In this document: piece after piece, positions 9,580 to 19,186 of the stretch | Layout: each line of letters begins with the position of its first letter | How positions within the stretch are numbered: position 1 is the stretch's first letter | Assembly (NCBI RefSeq): GCF_000175575.2 | Contig: NZ_CP005986.1 | Coordinates: 1,185,549 to 1,249,548, forward strand | Source: Acidithiobacillus caldus ATCC 51756 | Lineage (GTDB): Bacteria; Pseudomonadota; Gammaproteobacteria; Acidithiobacillales; Acidithiobacillaceae | Direction of reading: 5' to 3' | Length of the DNA stretch: 64,000 bases | The notes under the pieces: model-generated | Seen by the model: only the letters and a program-made list of their open reading frames with translations | Told to the model about the DNA's origin: nothing | The model's database searches: none | Made by a program: the position numbers and the translations under genes

Positions 9580-9604
9580 GAGCTATGGTCAAGATTGGTG
9601 TATG
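9580..9604 (+). repeat. terminal inverted repeat of the IS, transposase 3' side
   Basis: Begins gagctatggtc and includes tggtgta at 9596-9602. It pairs with 10974-10998 at 19 of 25 positions. The stop codon that ends the truncated pilY1 frame (9614-9616) lies just inside this end. Confidence 0.8.
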
Positions 9605-9622
9605 AGCATTTGCTAACACGAT

Positions 9623-10885
9623 TCAGGCGGCGTCCTGTTGAGGATCCAGCCGGGTTTCGTTGGCAGGCATCCCATCGACAAATGTCACCCCGGCAAAGAG
9701 CTCGCGCAGTCTTTCCGGATGCTGAATCCCGCGCCAGTGTCTCTCTGCCTGCTGGATGAGCTTGTAGCTCAGGCCAAGGAAAGTGGCTCGAGAGACACAG
9801 TTTTTAGTGCGGCTGCTGCGTTGCCGTACGGTGGCGAAGGTCGATTCGATGGCGTTGCTGCTGCGGATATGCCGCCAGTGCTCTGCCGGGAAGTCGAAGA
9901 AGGTCAGCAGCACGTCCCGGTCCTTCTCGAGCTTTGCGACCGCTCTGGGATATTTGGCCTGGTAGTCCCGCACGAAGGCTTGCCAGGCTTTCTCCGCAGC
10001 TTCACGGGTGTCGGCCATCCAGATCGCCTGCAGGGCGGCCTTGGCTTTCCCCTGAAGGCGCTTCGGTAGCTCGTTGAGGATGTTGGCCGTCTTGTGCACC
10101 CAACAGCGCTGATGACGGGTTTGTGGGTAAATCTCGTCCAGGGCGGCCCAGAAACCCATCGCCCCATCTCCTATGGCCAGTAGTGGCGCCTCCTGCAGCC
10201 CGCGGTCGCGCAAGTCCCGCAGGATCTCTAGCCAGGAGGCTTTGGACTCCCGTAAACCGTCGGTGACCGCCACGACCTCCTTCTTGCCCTCGGCCGTCAC
10301 GCCAATAATGACCAAGAGACACATCCGGGGATCGTCCTCCGCCCGCAGCTGGGTATAGACCCCGTCGGCCCACCAATAGGCGTAGCGTTTTCCCTGTAGA
10401 GACCGGCGCTGCCATTGGGCATGCTCTTGCGCCCATTCGACTTTCAAGCGTCCCAGCACGGCCGGAGAAAGCCCCTTGGCCTCCTCGCCCAGGAGAACAG
10501 ACAGCGCCTCGTGCATCCGTCCCGACGATACCCCGTGCAGGTACAACCAGGGGAGCGCTGCGGCCACGGTCCGCGACTTGCGCACGTAGGGCGGTACCAG
10601 GGAAGAACGGAAGACCACGCCCGAACCGGAGCGGTCTCGCACCTTGGGGACCTGTACAGGCACGGGGCCGACCGCTGTCAGGATCTCCCGCTCCGGCAGA
10701 TATCCATTCCGCACGACGGCCCGGCGACCATCGACCATGCGTACCGCGGCATACTCCTCCAGCAGCACCTGCACCTCGCCCTCGATGGCCTGTTGGATCA
10801 GCTGGCGCGCGGACCGCCGCAATAAGCCCTCGATGTTCAGGCCCAACTCTCCCATTCCTCCGTCGAAACCAGTACTCTCTTGCAT
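9623..10885 (-). CDS. IS256-family (mutator-type) transposase
   Basis: 420 residues, usual for the family. The DDE catalytic triad is visible as D174 (WWADGVY), D240 (AIGDGAMGF) and E347 (SNAIESTFATVRQR), and the family CxxH motif is C261-W-V-H264 between the second Asp and the Glu. The N-terminal 100 residues carry the expected helix-rich DNA-binding region. The start at 10885 is chosen because GAGGAG lies 7-12 bases upstream; a longer frame to 10936 lacks such a site. It should catalyse copy-out/paste-in transposition of its own element. Confidence 0.93.
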   Translation of the reverse strand: MQESTGFDGGMGELGLNIEGLLRRSARQLIQQAIEGEVQVLLEEYAAVRMVDGRRAVVRNGYLPEREILTAVGPVPVQVPKVRDRSGSGVVFRSSLVPPYVRKSRTVAAALPWLYLHGVSSGRMHEALSVLLGEEAKGLSPAVLGRLKVEWAQEHAQWQRRSLQGKRYAYWWADGVYTQLRAEDDPRMCLLVIIGVTAEGKKEVVAVTDGLRESKASWLEILRDLRDRGLQEAPLLAIGDGAMGFWAALDEIYPQTRHQRCWVHKTANILNELPKRLQGKAKAALQAIWMADTREAAEKAWQAFVRDYQAKYPRAVAKLEKDRDVLLTFFDFPAEHWRHIRSSNAIESTFATVRQRSSRTKNCVSRATFLGLSYKLIQQAERHWRGIQHPERLRELFAGVTFVDGMPANETRLDPQQDAA

Positions 10886-10973
10886 GGCGCACTCCTCATT
10901 CGTTGCGAATCGGATCCAGAAACCCTTTTCTAGCAACAGTGCGCCACCCTCCTCAAGCTAGTTGTAGACCTCC

Positions 10974-10998
10974 CGTACACCAGATTCGAGCATAGCTC
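10974..10998 (-). repeat. terminal inverted repeat of the IS, transposase 5' side
   Basis: Read on the minus strand it begins gagctatgctc and contains tggtgta at the same offset as the other end, matching 19 of 25 positions. Confidence 0.8.
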
Positions 10999-11007
10999 CT
11001 TCAACAG
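10999..11007. repeat. right target-site duplication of the IS
   Basis: cttcaacag, identical to 9571-9579. The pilY1 frame resumes at 11008 when one copy and the element are removed. Confidence 0.9.
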
Positions 11008-12433
11008 TGGGCAGTATCTAGGGGGCAGAGCGTCTGGCTGGTTCCTGGGTCTACCAAGTTCCGCGCCAGCTGTGGTCTTGACACCCCCAGCCAATGCCGG
11101 GCTGCTGAGCAACGGTGGCAGTTACCTCACCTACGCGGCAAAGCACTCCGCTCGACAGAATGCCGTTCTCTTCTCGGATAACGATGGCTTCCTCTACGCC
11201 CTGGGCTACAACCAGACCGGCAATCCAACCCTGCTCTGGGCCTGGATGCCGGGCTACCTGCTCCCTAGCCTTCAGAATTACAATACATTTTGGCAGGGTA
11301 ATAACATGGGACCCTTTGCTACCATCGATGCGAGTCCAGACGGTGGCAAAAACTGGCACACCTACGTGGTCGGCAGTGCCACGGCCAATGGGTTCGTGGT
11401 CTACGATCTGCAGCTCAAGGGGACATCTGCGCCCAATTTGGGTTCGGTGGTGGCCCAGTATCAGCAGACGGGCTACTCGCAAACGCTCAGCAGTCCTCCG
11501 GTCTTCTATCAGGTGCAGAATGCCGGGCAAAGTAACTATGGGGCTACCTGGGCCATCTACGCCCTCAGTGGTTCATCGGGATCGGCTCTGGGTATTCTCA
11601 ATGTGACCACCGGCACCTGGATGGTAGATCCCTTGCCCTTCACCAACACCGCCACGCCCTATATCGACAGTAGCGGCAACCTTTTCTTGGGCGACGCTAA
11701 CGGCAATGTCTATGAGATGAGCGCGGCAAATTTGCAGACCCTGCTCGCGCAGAAGAAGGACACCTCCATCCCCCTGAGCTCCTCCGGATTTGTTGCCATC
11801 GGCAATTATGCTCCATGGAGTAGTGGCAGCCTAAGCGCCGCGGTTCAGTATATCGGCGGGACCATCTATCAGGGTTTTAACTACCTGCGCGTTCAAGGTG
11901 CCAATGGTATTACGGTGTTCAAACAGAGCAATGGTGTCTGGTCGCCGGTGTGGACTTCGTACACGGGAGGTGCAGGCACTTGGTCCGGTGGTACCCTGAC
12001 ACCATCTACAGGAGGTCCCAATGGTGTCAGCGCTCTCCCGAGCGGCTCTGCCATTACCGATCAGGCACTTCTGGTCGGCGGGCAAGTGATCGTGCCGGTA
12101 ACGGTACCACCTGCCAGCAGCGATACTTGCGGTGTGTCTCTGGCCGAATATTATGTCTTCCATCTCACCAGCGGTGTTTTTCCGTCCGGGAGCTTTGTTT
12201 CAACGAGCGGGGCGCCAATCACCCAAGGTTTTGTCGTGGGTCAGGGTACGGCCTATCGTCCGTCCTTGACGGTGTTCAATGGGCGGGTGTTGCTACAGGG
12301 TGGCGCAGCGCGCAACCGTACGGGCGGCACGACCGGATTTCCCGGCATATTGGGAGGTGGCCTACCAGCGGGTGGCCCCATGGCCTGGCGACTGACCCTC
12401 AGCCCGTAGCAACACACCTCAGCGCAATGAAAA

Positions 12434-12460
12434 GGCCCCCGAATTGGGGGCCGTGTTTCT
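12434..12460 (+). terminator. rho-independent terminator of the pilus operon
   Basis: ggcccccgaattgggggcc (12434-12452) forms an 8-bp GC stem with a small loop and is followed by gtgtttctct. It lies 25 bases after the pilY1 stop, so it should end the pilC-fimT-pilV-pilW-pilX-pilY1 transcript. Confidence 0.8.
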
Positions 12461-12534
12461 CTCGTCCGCCGATTACTTATTAAATATCTGCAGGGTTTGA
12501 TCAGAAAGTTAACGGATAGATAGCCAGCCTGCGC

Positions 12535-12876
12535 TCAGTGGGCGTGTGCCACTTCACCCAGCACCTTGAACACTTCGTTGAAATCCGCCTTGGCGGTTTC
12601 TACGAAGACGCCAACGTGGCCCATGGTGCAGACGGTGTAGTCGCCTGCGGAGACGGCGAAGCCGTGGAAGGGAGCCCAGTGCATCTGGCTGTGCTTGCTG
12701 AAGTTTTCAGCCTGCATCTTGCCCATCATGGTGTTGGCAGCGCACATCATGGCGACCATGTGCGCGGTTTCGTCGTCGATGTGGCCTTCCTTGGCCAGCA
12801 TCTTGCCGTCGGCACTGAACTGTCCGGCAGCCACTGCACCCGCCAACTGCATTACCTTATTGAGATCAGCAGACAT
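12535..12876 (-). CDS. DUF2173-like small protein
   Basis: 113 residues with no signal peptide or membrane segment. Its order of elements (MSADLNKVMQLAGAVAAGQF at the start, a central Met/Ala-rich helix, then a strand-rich end with CTMGHVGVFVE) resembles the DUF2173 proteins common in sulfur-oxidising acidophiles, which share a roadblock/profilin-like fold. Its function is unknown. The start at 12876 is supported by TTGGAGG five bases upstream; the upstream Met at 12900 is not. A clear binding site suggests strong expression. Family assignment is from memory of the pattern and should be treated as probable only. Confidence 0.65.
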   Translation of the reverse strand: MSADLNKVMQLAGAVAAGQFSADGKMLAKEGHIDDETAHMVAMMCAANTMMGKMQAENFSKHSQMHWAPFHGFAVSAGDYTVCTMGHVGVFVETAKADFNEVFKVLGEVAHAH

Positions 12877-13035
12877 GATTACCTCCAAGTATAAAAACAT
12901 CGATTAGACAATAAGTTAGGCCAGTTTCCTGGCCGCTTGAGCAACGCTTATTTAGGAAATCAGGTCAATCTGTTGGAGGGGAGCGTGAGCACACGCCCGT
13001 CAGCGCGGCCCGCCGTGAAGTGGAGTCGGTCGCTC

Positions 13036-13533
13036 TCAGTGGGGCAGGTGGGCAAGGGCGGCTTCGTAGTTGGGCTCGTCTTCGATTCGGGCAACCATCT
13101 CGCTGTGTACTACCTTGCCCTGAGGGTCGAGGACGATGACGGCGCGGGCCAGGAGTCCCTGAAGGGGTCCGCCAGCGATCTCCACCCCGTAATCCGCGCC
13201 GAATTCCGGGTGGCGGAAGCAGGACAGGGTGTGAACACGCTCCAGACCTTCGGCGCCACAGAAACGTTGCTGGGCAAAGGGTAGGTCGGCGGAAATGCAC
13301 AACACGCTGCACTCCGGATGTTTTGCGGCGAGTTCGTTGAAACGGCGCACGGAAGCGGCGCAGGTGGGGGTATCGATACTGGGGAAGATGTTCAGCACCC
13401 GCCAGCCGGTGAAGCTGTCCAGGGCCTTGTCCTCTAGTTGCGCGTTGGTGAGGGTGGCCGGCTTGGCGGTAGCGCCAGCCTCCGGGAAATGACCCTTGAG
13501 GGGGACGGTGTGACCTTTGAGTGTGGGTTGCAT
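13036..13533 (-). CDS. tpx: atypical 2-Cys thiol peroxidase (Tpx)
   Basis: 165 residues, the standard Tpx length. The peroxidatic Cys is C58 in SIDTPTCAASVRRFN and the resolving Cys is C92 in DLPFAQQRFC, both at the family positions. Tpx reduces hydrogen peroxide and alkyl hydroperoxides using thioredoxin. The start at 13533 (MQPTLKGHTV) matches the family N-terminus; the frame extends 17 codons further upstream but without family resemblance. It follows the penicillin-binding protein gene on the same strand by 124 bases and is probably transcribed alone or with weak read-through. Confidence 0.93.
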   Translation of the reverse strand: MQPTLKGHTVPLKGHFPEAGATAKPATLTNAQLEDKALDSFTGWRVLNIFPSIDTPTCAASVRRFNELAAKHPECSVLCISADLPFAQQRFCGAEGLERVHTLSCFRHPEFGADYGVEIAGGPLQGLLARAVIVLDPQGKVVHSEMVARIEDEPNYEAALAHLPH

Positions 13534-13657
13534 CCTTCGGACTCCTTGGGCAGTGCGATGGGTACCGTCTGCCATCCTAACCACTGGCGGCCATTCGGGT
13601 CAAAGCAAAGGCGCGCCCGGCTCGGATCGGGCGCTGTGGGGTGGCGGCTGCGCGTGG

Positions 13658-16144
13658 TCAGAACAGATTTTTGATGGTCTCGATGAGCTTGCTGCCGGAA
13701 TCCGTGGCACTGCCCTCGCCACTCTCGCTGGAAGCGGTGGCGGCCACGGGCGGATAGGCAGCCAGGTAATCGGCGACGCCAACGGGGCTCGCGCTGCTCT
13801 CCGTCGGTCCTGCCACATCGGGTGGCCGGAAAAAGCCGCCCTGGGGTCGGGTGGAGATGGCCGTGCGCATGTAGTGGATCCAGATGGGCAGGGCCTCACG
13901 TGCGCCCGCTGCCCAACGGCCCATGCTGCGATTGTCGTCGTAGCCCACCCAGACCGTGGTGGTGATCTTGGGGGTGAAGCCGTTGAACCAGGCGTTGGTT
14001 TCGTGGTTGGTCGTGCCGGTCTTGCCGGCAATGTCGTTGCGCCCCAGGCTCTGTGCGGCAACGCCGGTGCCGATCTTGATGACCTGCTGCATCATCTCGG
14101 TCATGAGGTAGGCAACCCCCGGTGGGATGGCCGTCTCATCCGGTGGCGGTGCATAGCCCAATGGGCAATTCAGCAGGGAAATCTGGGTACCGTTGGAATT
14201 GACGATCTTGCGGATGAGGTAGGGCTTGGGCAGGAATCCGCCGCTGGAAAACACCGCGTAGCCACGCGCCATCTGCAGGGGGGTGTAGTCGCCGGAACCC
14301 AGGACCATGGAGGGCACCATCGGGATCTGCTTGGGCGGAAAGCCAAAACGCTGCACATATTGGGCCGCGTAGGGTATGCCGATGTCCATGAGGATGCGGA
14401 CGCTGGGCACGTTGTGGGAGTAGGCGAGGTTGGCCCACACCGGGATGGGTGTGCTGGAAAACTTATTGCTGTAGTTGGTGGGGCTGTATACCTGACCGTT
14501 GGGCAGGGTAATGGACAAGGGCGTGTCGGCGATGAGGCTCTGTGGCGTCAGGTAGTGGTCGTGGCCGGCAGCGAGGAGCGCTGGGGCGTCCATGGCCGCG
14601 GCGTAGACGAAGGGTTTGAAGCCCGACCCCGGCTGGCGATAAGCGTAGATGGCGCGGTTGAAGTGACTCATCTCGTAGCTGAAACCGCCGACCAGGGCGG
14701 TGATGGCGCCGGAGCGACTGTCGAGACTCACGAGAGCACCCTGTACCTGGGGGATCTGGGTGAGCTGCCAGCCGGCATGGGGGCCGGGTGAAGACCAGAC
14801 GTTGGCTCCCCATTCCTGCCCGGCACCGGCGGTGCTGGCCTCGACGTAGGGACGCAGCCAGATGAGATCACCGGGATGGAGTACGGCATCCACGCTGCGG
14901 GGCTTCGGTGCGCCGTAACGCGGTCGTGCCCAGCTGACGTCCTTTAGGGTCAAGGTTACCGTCTGCTTGCCCTCCAAGGAAACCTGGGCCGATTTGGCGG
15001 TGCTGCTCTCCACCACGCCCCAGCGCAGGTTGGCTGGATCCCGCGCGGGCAACATACTGGGACGTTTGCCCTTGAGCGCATCTTGCAGGGCAGCGCCGGA
15101 TAGGGTAGCAATGGGCCCGCGATAGGCCTTGGGGTCGAGGCTCGATAGGCCCATGTCGTAGTTTTCCAGACCAACGGCCACGGCACGGTTTGCGGCGATC
15201 TGGTCCTGAGGCACGATGGTGGTATAAACCTTGAGCCCAGAGCGGAAGGTAAAGTCGCTGCCAAACTGCTGGCTCAGCCAGTCGGCAATCCATTCCGTCA
15301 CGTAGGGCGCGGAATTGCTGGCGGTGGTGTGGTACTGGGAGAGGATGGGCTCGGCTTCGGCCTTTTCCACCTGGGCGCGGTCGATGTAACCGCGAATCTC
15401 CATGCGTTTCAGTACGTAGGCGCGCCGCTTCTTGGCCAGCTCCGGATTGACCACCGGGTTGAGGTAAGAGGGCGCGGGTGGCAGGCCGGCAATGGTTGCC
15501 ATCTCGCCCAGGGTCAGTTGGTCGACATTCTTTCCGTAGTAGGTACGCGCCGCCGCCTGCACACCATAGGCGCCCTGGCCCAGGTAAATCTTGTTGAGGT
15601 AGAGCTCGAGGATCTGCTTGCGGCTGAAGTGCTGGGCCAGTTTGTAGGCGAGGAGAATTTCCGCCACTTTGCGGGTGATGGTCTTTTGGGGCGTGAGGTA
15701 GAAGTTGCGCGCAACCTGCTCGGGGATGGTGCTGGCGCCCTGTACCGGCGCCATGTGGATGAGGTCGACCCAGGCCGCGCGCAGGATGCCCGGGAAGCTC
15801 ACGGGATAGTAGAGGGGGTTTTCGCTATAGAAGCGGGCGTTTTCCGCCGCGATGAACGCTTCCTGCAGCTTGACGGGAATGCGGTCCAGGGGTAAGGCAA
15901 AGCGAGTCTGGGGCCCGACGATCTGCAACAGCGAGCCATCGGCGGCGTAGATGCGCAGAGGCTCGTCGGGACGCCACTCCTTGAGTTCGTGCACTGGCGG
16001 CAGGGTTTCCCAGATACGGTAGAGGTAAATGCCGACCCCGATGAAGAGGTTGGCGAGAATGAGCAGGACGATGATGAGCACCCAGCGGCCGATGTGGCGC
16101 TTGGGTTTTTGCTGGCGCGCAGCAGGCGTTCTGGCCTTGGCCAT
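13658..16144 (-). CDS. mrcA: class A penicillin-binding protein (PBP1A-type)
   Basis: 828 residues: cytoplasmic basic tail, one membrane anchor (about 20-43), a GT51 glycosyltransferase domain (about 65-240), and a transpeptidase domain with all three motifs: SGFK in RQPGSGFKPF, SHN in AYSHNVPSVR and KTGT in AGKTGTTNHE. It polymerises and cross-links peptidoglycan in the periplasm. In the GT51 domain the first catalytic Glu is kept (E101), but the usual EDxxFxxHxG reads ENARFYSENP and the usual GASTITQQ reads GASTIPEQ, so two conserved motifs are altered. The third motif RKxxE (E162) is intact. It is divergently transcribed from gltX, 76 bases apart. Confidence 0.9.
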   Translation of the reverse strand: MAKARTPAARQQKPKRHIGRWVLIIVLLILANLFIGVGIYLYRIWETLPPVHELKEWRPDEPLRIYAADGSLLQIVGPQTRFALPLDRIPVKLQEAFIAAENARFYSENPLYYPVSFPGILRAAWVDLIHMAPVQGASTIPEQVARNFYLTPQKTITRKVAEILLAYKLAQHFSRKQILELYLNKIYLGQGAYGVQAAARTYYGKNVDQLTLGEMATIAGLPPAPSYLNPVVNPELAKKRRAYVLKRMEIRGYIDRAQVEKAEAEPILSQYHTTASNSAPYVTEWIADWLSQQFGSDFTFRSGLKVYTTIVPQDQIAANRAVAVGLENYDMGLSSLDPKAYRGPIATLSGAALQDALKGKRPSMLPARDPANLRWGVVESSTAKSAQVSLEGKQTVTLTLKDVSWARPRYGAPKPRSVDAVLHPGDLIWLRPYVEASTAGAGQEWGANVWSSPGPHAGWQLTQIPQVQGALVSLDSRSGAITALVGGFSYEMSHFNRAIYAYRQPGSGFKPFVYAAAMDAPALLAAGHDHYLTPQSLIADTPLSITLPNGQVYSPTNYSNKFSSTPIPVWANLAYSHNVPSVRILMDIGIPYAAQYVQRFGFPPKQIPMVPSMVLGSGDYTPLQMARGYAVFSSGGFLPKPYLIRKIVNSNGTQISLLNCPLGYAPPPDETAIPPGVAYLMTEMMQQVIKIGTGVAAQSLGRNDIAGKTGTTNHETNAWFNGFTPKITTTVWVGYDDNRSMGRWAAGAREALPIWIHYMRTAISTRPQGGFFRPPDVAGPTESSASPVGVADYLAAYPPVAATASSESGEGSATDSGSKLIETIKNLF

Positions 16145-16220
16145 GTTTCTCCCTTGGTGTAACTGCCTCTTGGCGCTGGAGCGCGTTGCCGAGGACCCTC
16201 CAGCCGCCTATGATACCACG

Positions 16221-17642
16221 ATGATTCAGAAGAGTCGCTTTGCGCCCAGCCCCACCGGATACCTGCACCTCGGCAATGCGCGCACGGCCCTCTTTGCCTG
16301 GCTGGCGGCGCGGCACGATGGTGGACATTTTCTGCTGCGCATCGAGGACACCGACCGAGAGCGCTCGCCGCAGCAATACGAAGATGCCCTGCTGGAGGAT
16401 CTGCGCTGGCTTGGGTTGGACTGGGATGAGGGGCCGGATTGCGGGGGTGACTTCGGTCCTTATCGGCAGATGGAGCGGTTGGGGATCTACGGGGAGCTTT
16501 ACCAGCGCCTGCTGGATGCTCACTTGGCCTACCCCTGTTATTGCACGCCCGAGATGCTGGCGGCTGAGCGGGAAGCGCAGCGGGCGGCTGGCCGTGCGCC
16601 GCGCTACTCCGGCCGTTGTCGCGAGCTGGATGCCGCCGCGCGGGCCGAGCTCGAGGCCCTTGGTCGGCAACCCAGTCTGCGCTTTCGGGTGGCGTCGACC
16701 GGTCGCCTGCGCGTGGATGACCTCATCTGGGGTGAACGGGAATACTCCCTGGAGGACCTGGGGGATTTCGTCATTCGCCGCAGCGACGGCTCGCCAGCCT
16801 TCTTCTTTGCCAACGCCGTCGACGACGCGCTCATGGGTGTCGATCTCGTTCTCCGCGGAGAGGATCACCTCAGTAATACGCCGCGGCAGATTCTGATTCT
16901 GCAGGCCCTGGGGATGAAGGCACCTACCTACGGGCACCTGCCGCTGCTCTTGGGCAGCGATGGTCAGCCCTTGTCCAAGCGCCACGGCGCCGCCAGCCTG
17001 CGCGATCTGCGCGCAGAAGGCTTTTTGCCCGAGGCCGTGCGCAACTATCTGGCGCGGCTGGGGCACCATTATGGCGAGGCGGATGGTCGACTCCTGACGG
17101 ACGAGGAATTGCGTCGGGAATTTCGCCTGGATGCCATCGGTCGCGCTCCGGCGCACTTCGATCTGGCCCAGCTGGAGCATTGGCAGGCGCAGGCCGTTCA
17201 ATCATCGACCACGGAGCAGCTGGCACAATGGCTTGCACCGGTGCTGGACGAGTCCTTGTCGCCCGCCGAGCGTCTCGCCTTTGTGGAACTGATCCGCCCC
17301 AATATCCGTTTCCCGGCGCAGGCGCGGGATTGGTTGCAACGCTTTGTGCGTGACCCCGAGCCCGACGAGGAGGCGCTGGACGTGTTGCGGGAGACCCCAG
17401 AGGCGTTCTGGATGGTGGCGGCAGCGACCTTCGAGGCGGAAAATGGTGACTGGAAAGACTGGGTCACCGCCTTGCAGGAAGCCAGCGGGCGCCGCGGGCG
17501 TGCCCTTTTTCAGCCCCTGCGTGCGGCGCTTACGGGGCGCCTGCACGGTCCAGAGCTTGCCGGCTGGTGCAGGCTGCTGGGGGCGGAGCGCTGCCGGCAG
17601 CGCCTGTCCCAGGCAGGGCGCCGAGCACGGGTAGCGGTCTGA
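16221..17642 (+). CDS. gltX: glutamyl-tRNA synthetase
   Basis: 473 residues. The class I signature HIGH appears as HLGN (16-19) after FAPSPTGYL, and the KMSKS loop as PLSKRHGAA near residue 250. The catalytic core also has LLRIEDTDRERS, typical of GluRS. It charges tRNA-Glu; Acidithiobacillus species are known to carry two GluRS enzymes with different tRNA preference, and I cannot tell which this is. The start MIQKSRFAPSPTG fits the family; upstream in-frame codons run into the opposite gene. It is followed by cysS after 24 bases, probably as an operon. Confidence 0.93.
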   Translation: MIQKSRFAPSPTGYLHLGNARTALFAWLAARHDGGHFLLRIEDTDRERSPQQYEDALLEDLRWLGLDWDEGPDCGGDFGPYRQMERLGIYGELYQRLLDAHLAYPCYCTPEMLAAEREAQRAAGRAPRYSGRCRELDAAARAELEALGRQPSLRFRVASTGRLRVDDLIWGEREYSLEDLGDFVIRRSDGSPAFFFANAVDDALMGVDLVLRGEDHLSNTPRQILILQALGMKAPTYGHLPLLLGSDGQPLSKRHGAASLRDLRAEGFLPEAVRNYLARLGHHYGEADGRLLTDEELRREFRLDAIGRAPAHFDLAQLEHWQAQAVQSSTTEQLAQWLAPVLDESLSPAERLAFVELIRPNIRFPAQARDWLQRFVRDPEPDEEALDVLRETPEAFWMVAAATFEAENGDWKDWVTALQEASGRRGRALFQPLRAALTGRLHGPELAGWCRLLGAERCRQRLSQAGRRARVAV

Positions 17643-17666
17643 GTTTCTGTCCTTTCGAGGTCTGCC

Positions 17667-19082
17667 ATGAGCGAGAGTCTGCCCCCCATCCACATTCACG
17701 ACAGCATGGAGGGGCGCAAGCTGCCCCTGAGTCTCGTGCAGCCCGGCAAGGTCGGTATCTATGTCTGTGGCATGACGGTCTACGATTTCTGTCACCTGGG
17801 CCACGCTCGGGTCATGGTGACCTTCGATACCGTGGTGCGCTACCTGCGCGCGCGCGGCCTGGAGGTGACCTACGTGCGCAACATCACGGATATCGACGAC
17901 AAGATCATCCGGCGGGCGGCGGAACGGGGCGAAGGCTTGGATAGCCTGACCCAGCGCTTCATTGACGCCATGCACGAGGACGAGGTGGCCCTGGGGTGCA
18001 TTGCACCCACCGTGGAACCGCGAGCCACCCAGCACGTGGGCCAGATGCTGGAGCTCATCGAGACCCTGGTGCGCCGTGGTCATGCCTATGCGCCGGGTAA
18101 TGGCGATGTCTACTATGCCGTGCGCAGTTTTCCCGCGTATGGTCGCCTCTCGGGTCGTAGTCTGGAGGAGCTGCACAGTGGTGCGCGTGTGGAACCGGGT
18201 GAAGACAAACGCGATCCCCTGGACTTTGCCCTGTGGAAGGCTGCCAAGCCCGGCGAGCCGGCCTGGGATTCCCCCTGGGGCCCGGGTCGACCGGGCTGGC
18301 ACATCGAGTGTTCGGCCATGTCCCAGGAGACCCTGGGCTGTCGTTTCGATATCCATGGCGGTGGCGCCGACCTGCTCTTTCCCCACCACGAGAATGAGAT
18401 CGCGCAGTCTCAGGGGGCAGGTTGCGCTTTTGCCCAGCATTGGATGCACAACGGCTTCGTTCGCATCGACGAGGAGAAAATGTCCAAGTCGCTGGGCAAC
18501 TTTCGTCTGGTGCGGGATCTTTTACCGATCTACGGTGGTGAGGTGCTGCGCTTTTTCATCCTCAACAGCCACTACCGCAGCCCCCTCAATTTCAGTGAAA
18601 AACTCCTGGAGCAGGCGCGCTCGGGGCTGACGCGACTGTACACGGCCCTGCGCGAGCTTCCCGATGACGACGGCTCGATCCTGCCCGAAGACTCATGGGG
18701 CCCGAGATTTCACAGTGCCATGGCCGACGATTTCCATACCCCGGAAGCGCTGGCGGTGCTCTTTGATCTCGCGCGCGAGATCAACCGCCGCCGCGATGCC
18801 GGTGAACCTTTCGCGGCACTGGCGAGGCGCCTGCGCGAGCTGGGCGCGGTGCTGGGTATCCTGCAACGGCGGCCGGAGGATTTCTTGCGCGGCGACGCCG
18901 CAGGTATCGATGTGGACTGGATCGAGGGCCGCATTGCCGCCCGCGCTGCGGCACGCCGGGAACGCAACTTTGCCGAGGCCGATCGTCTGCGCAAGGAGCT
19001 GGAGGAGTGCGGTATCCTTCTGGAGGACGGGCCCGGGGGCACGACTTGGCGTCAGGCTGGAGGTCGTGGCGGAGTGGCGTGA
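17667..19082 (+). CDS. cysS: cysteinyl-tRNA synthetase
   Basis: 471 residues. The class I HIGH motif is HLGH (43-46) within CHLGHARVM, the KMSKS motif is intact in [10 protein letters not shown], and the zinc ligands include C34 ([10 protein letters not shown]), the Cys in HIECSAMS and the His/Glu of [11 protein letters not shown]. It activates cysteine and charges tRNA-Cys. It lies downstream of gltX in the same orientation. The C-terminal helical bundle ends at a TGA at 19080-19082, 104 bases before the convergent rne tail. Confidence 0.95.
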   Translation: MSESLPPIHIHDSMEGRKLPLSLVQPGKVGIYVCGMTVYDFCHLGHARVMVTFDTVVRYLRARGLEVTYVRNITDIDDKIIRRAAERGEGLDSLTQRFIDAMHEDEVALGCIAPTVEPRATQHVGQMLELIETLVRRGHAYAPGNGDVYYAVRSFPAYGRLSGRSLEELHSGARVEPGEDKRDPLDFALWKAAKPGEPAWDSPWGPGRPGWHIECSAMSQETLGCRFDIHGGGADLLFPHHENEIAQSQGAGCAFAQHWMHNGFVRIDEEKMSKSLGNFRLVRDLLPIYGGEVLRFFILNSHYRSPLNFSEKLLEQARSGLTRLYTALRELPDDDGSILPEDSWGPRFHSAMADDFHTPEALAVLFDLAREINRRRDAGEPFAALARRLRELGAVLGILQRRPEDFLRGDAAGIDVDWIEGRIAARAAARRERNFAEADRLRKELEECGILLEDGPGGTTWRQAGGRGGVA

Positions 19083-19186
19083 GGGCAGGGCCCCCTCCAG
19101 CGGCCCGGCGGGAGGCGCCCGGTCGCGGGACTCAGGAAAGGGCAGCTTGCCCGTGCACCGAGCCCGGGGCCGACGGCCTCGGTCTC

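Larger units (their letters stand above)
9580..10998 (-). mobile_element. IS256-family insertion sequence, complete
   Basis: A 1419-bp element bounded by imperfect inverted repeats: 19 of the first 25 bases at one end match the reverse complement of the other end, with gagctatg and tggtgta shared. It is flanked by a perfect 9-bp direct repeat and carries one transposase gene on the minus strand, opposite to pilY1. Ends, transposase and duplications are all intact, so the element looks mobile. It splits pilY1 within its codons. Confidence 0.92.
7580..12409 (+). pseudogene. pilY1: pilY1, interrupted by an IS256-family element
   Basis: The 5' part (7580-9579) encodes a signal peptide, a von Willebrand A-like domain with a degenerate metal site (DNSQG) and VIFITDGQPT, which is typical of vWA folds. 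The 3' part (11008-12409) encodes the C-terminal propeller region with Asp-rich loops such as DGFLYALGY and DANGNVYEM. Removing bases 9580-11007 (element plus one target copy) gives 3402 bases, exactly 1134 codons in one frame, close to the usual PilY1 size of about 1160 residues. As it stands, translation stops at 9616 inside the element. The 3' fragment has an in-frame GTG (11072) but no binding site. PilY1 is a pilus-tip adhesin and assembly factor, so loss should affect attachment to minerals or twitching unless another copy exists. Confidence 0.9.

Noticed and set aside
13517-14791. long plus-strand open frame (over 400 codons) antisense to the penicillin-binding protein
   Set aside because: It is the shadow of a clear class A penicillin-binding protein; its translation is Gly/Val/His-rich without motifs, as expected for the reverse strand of GC-rich genes.
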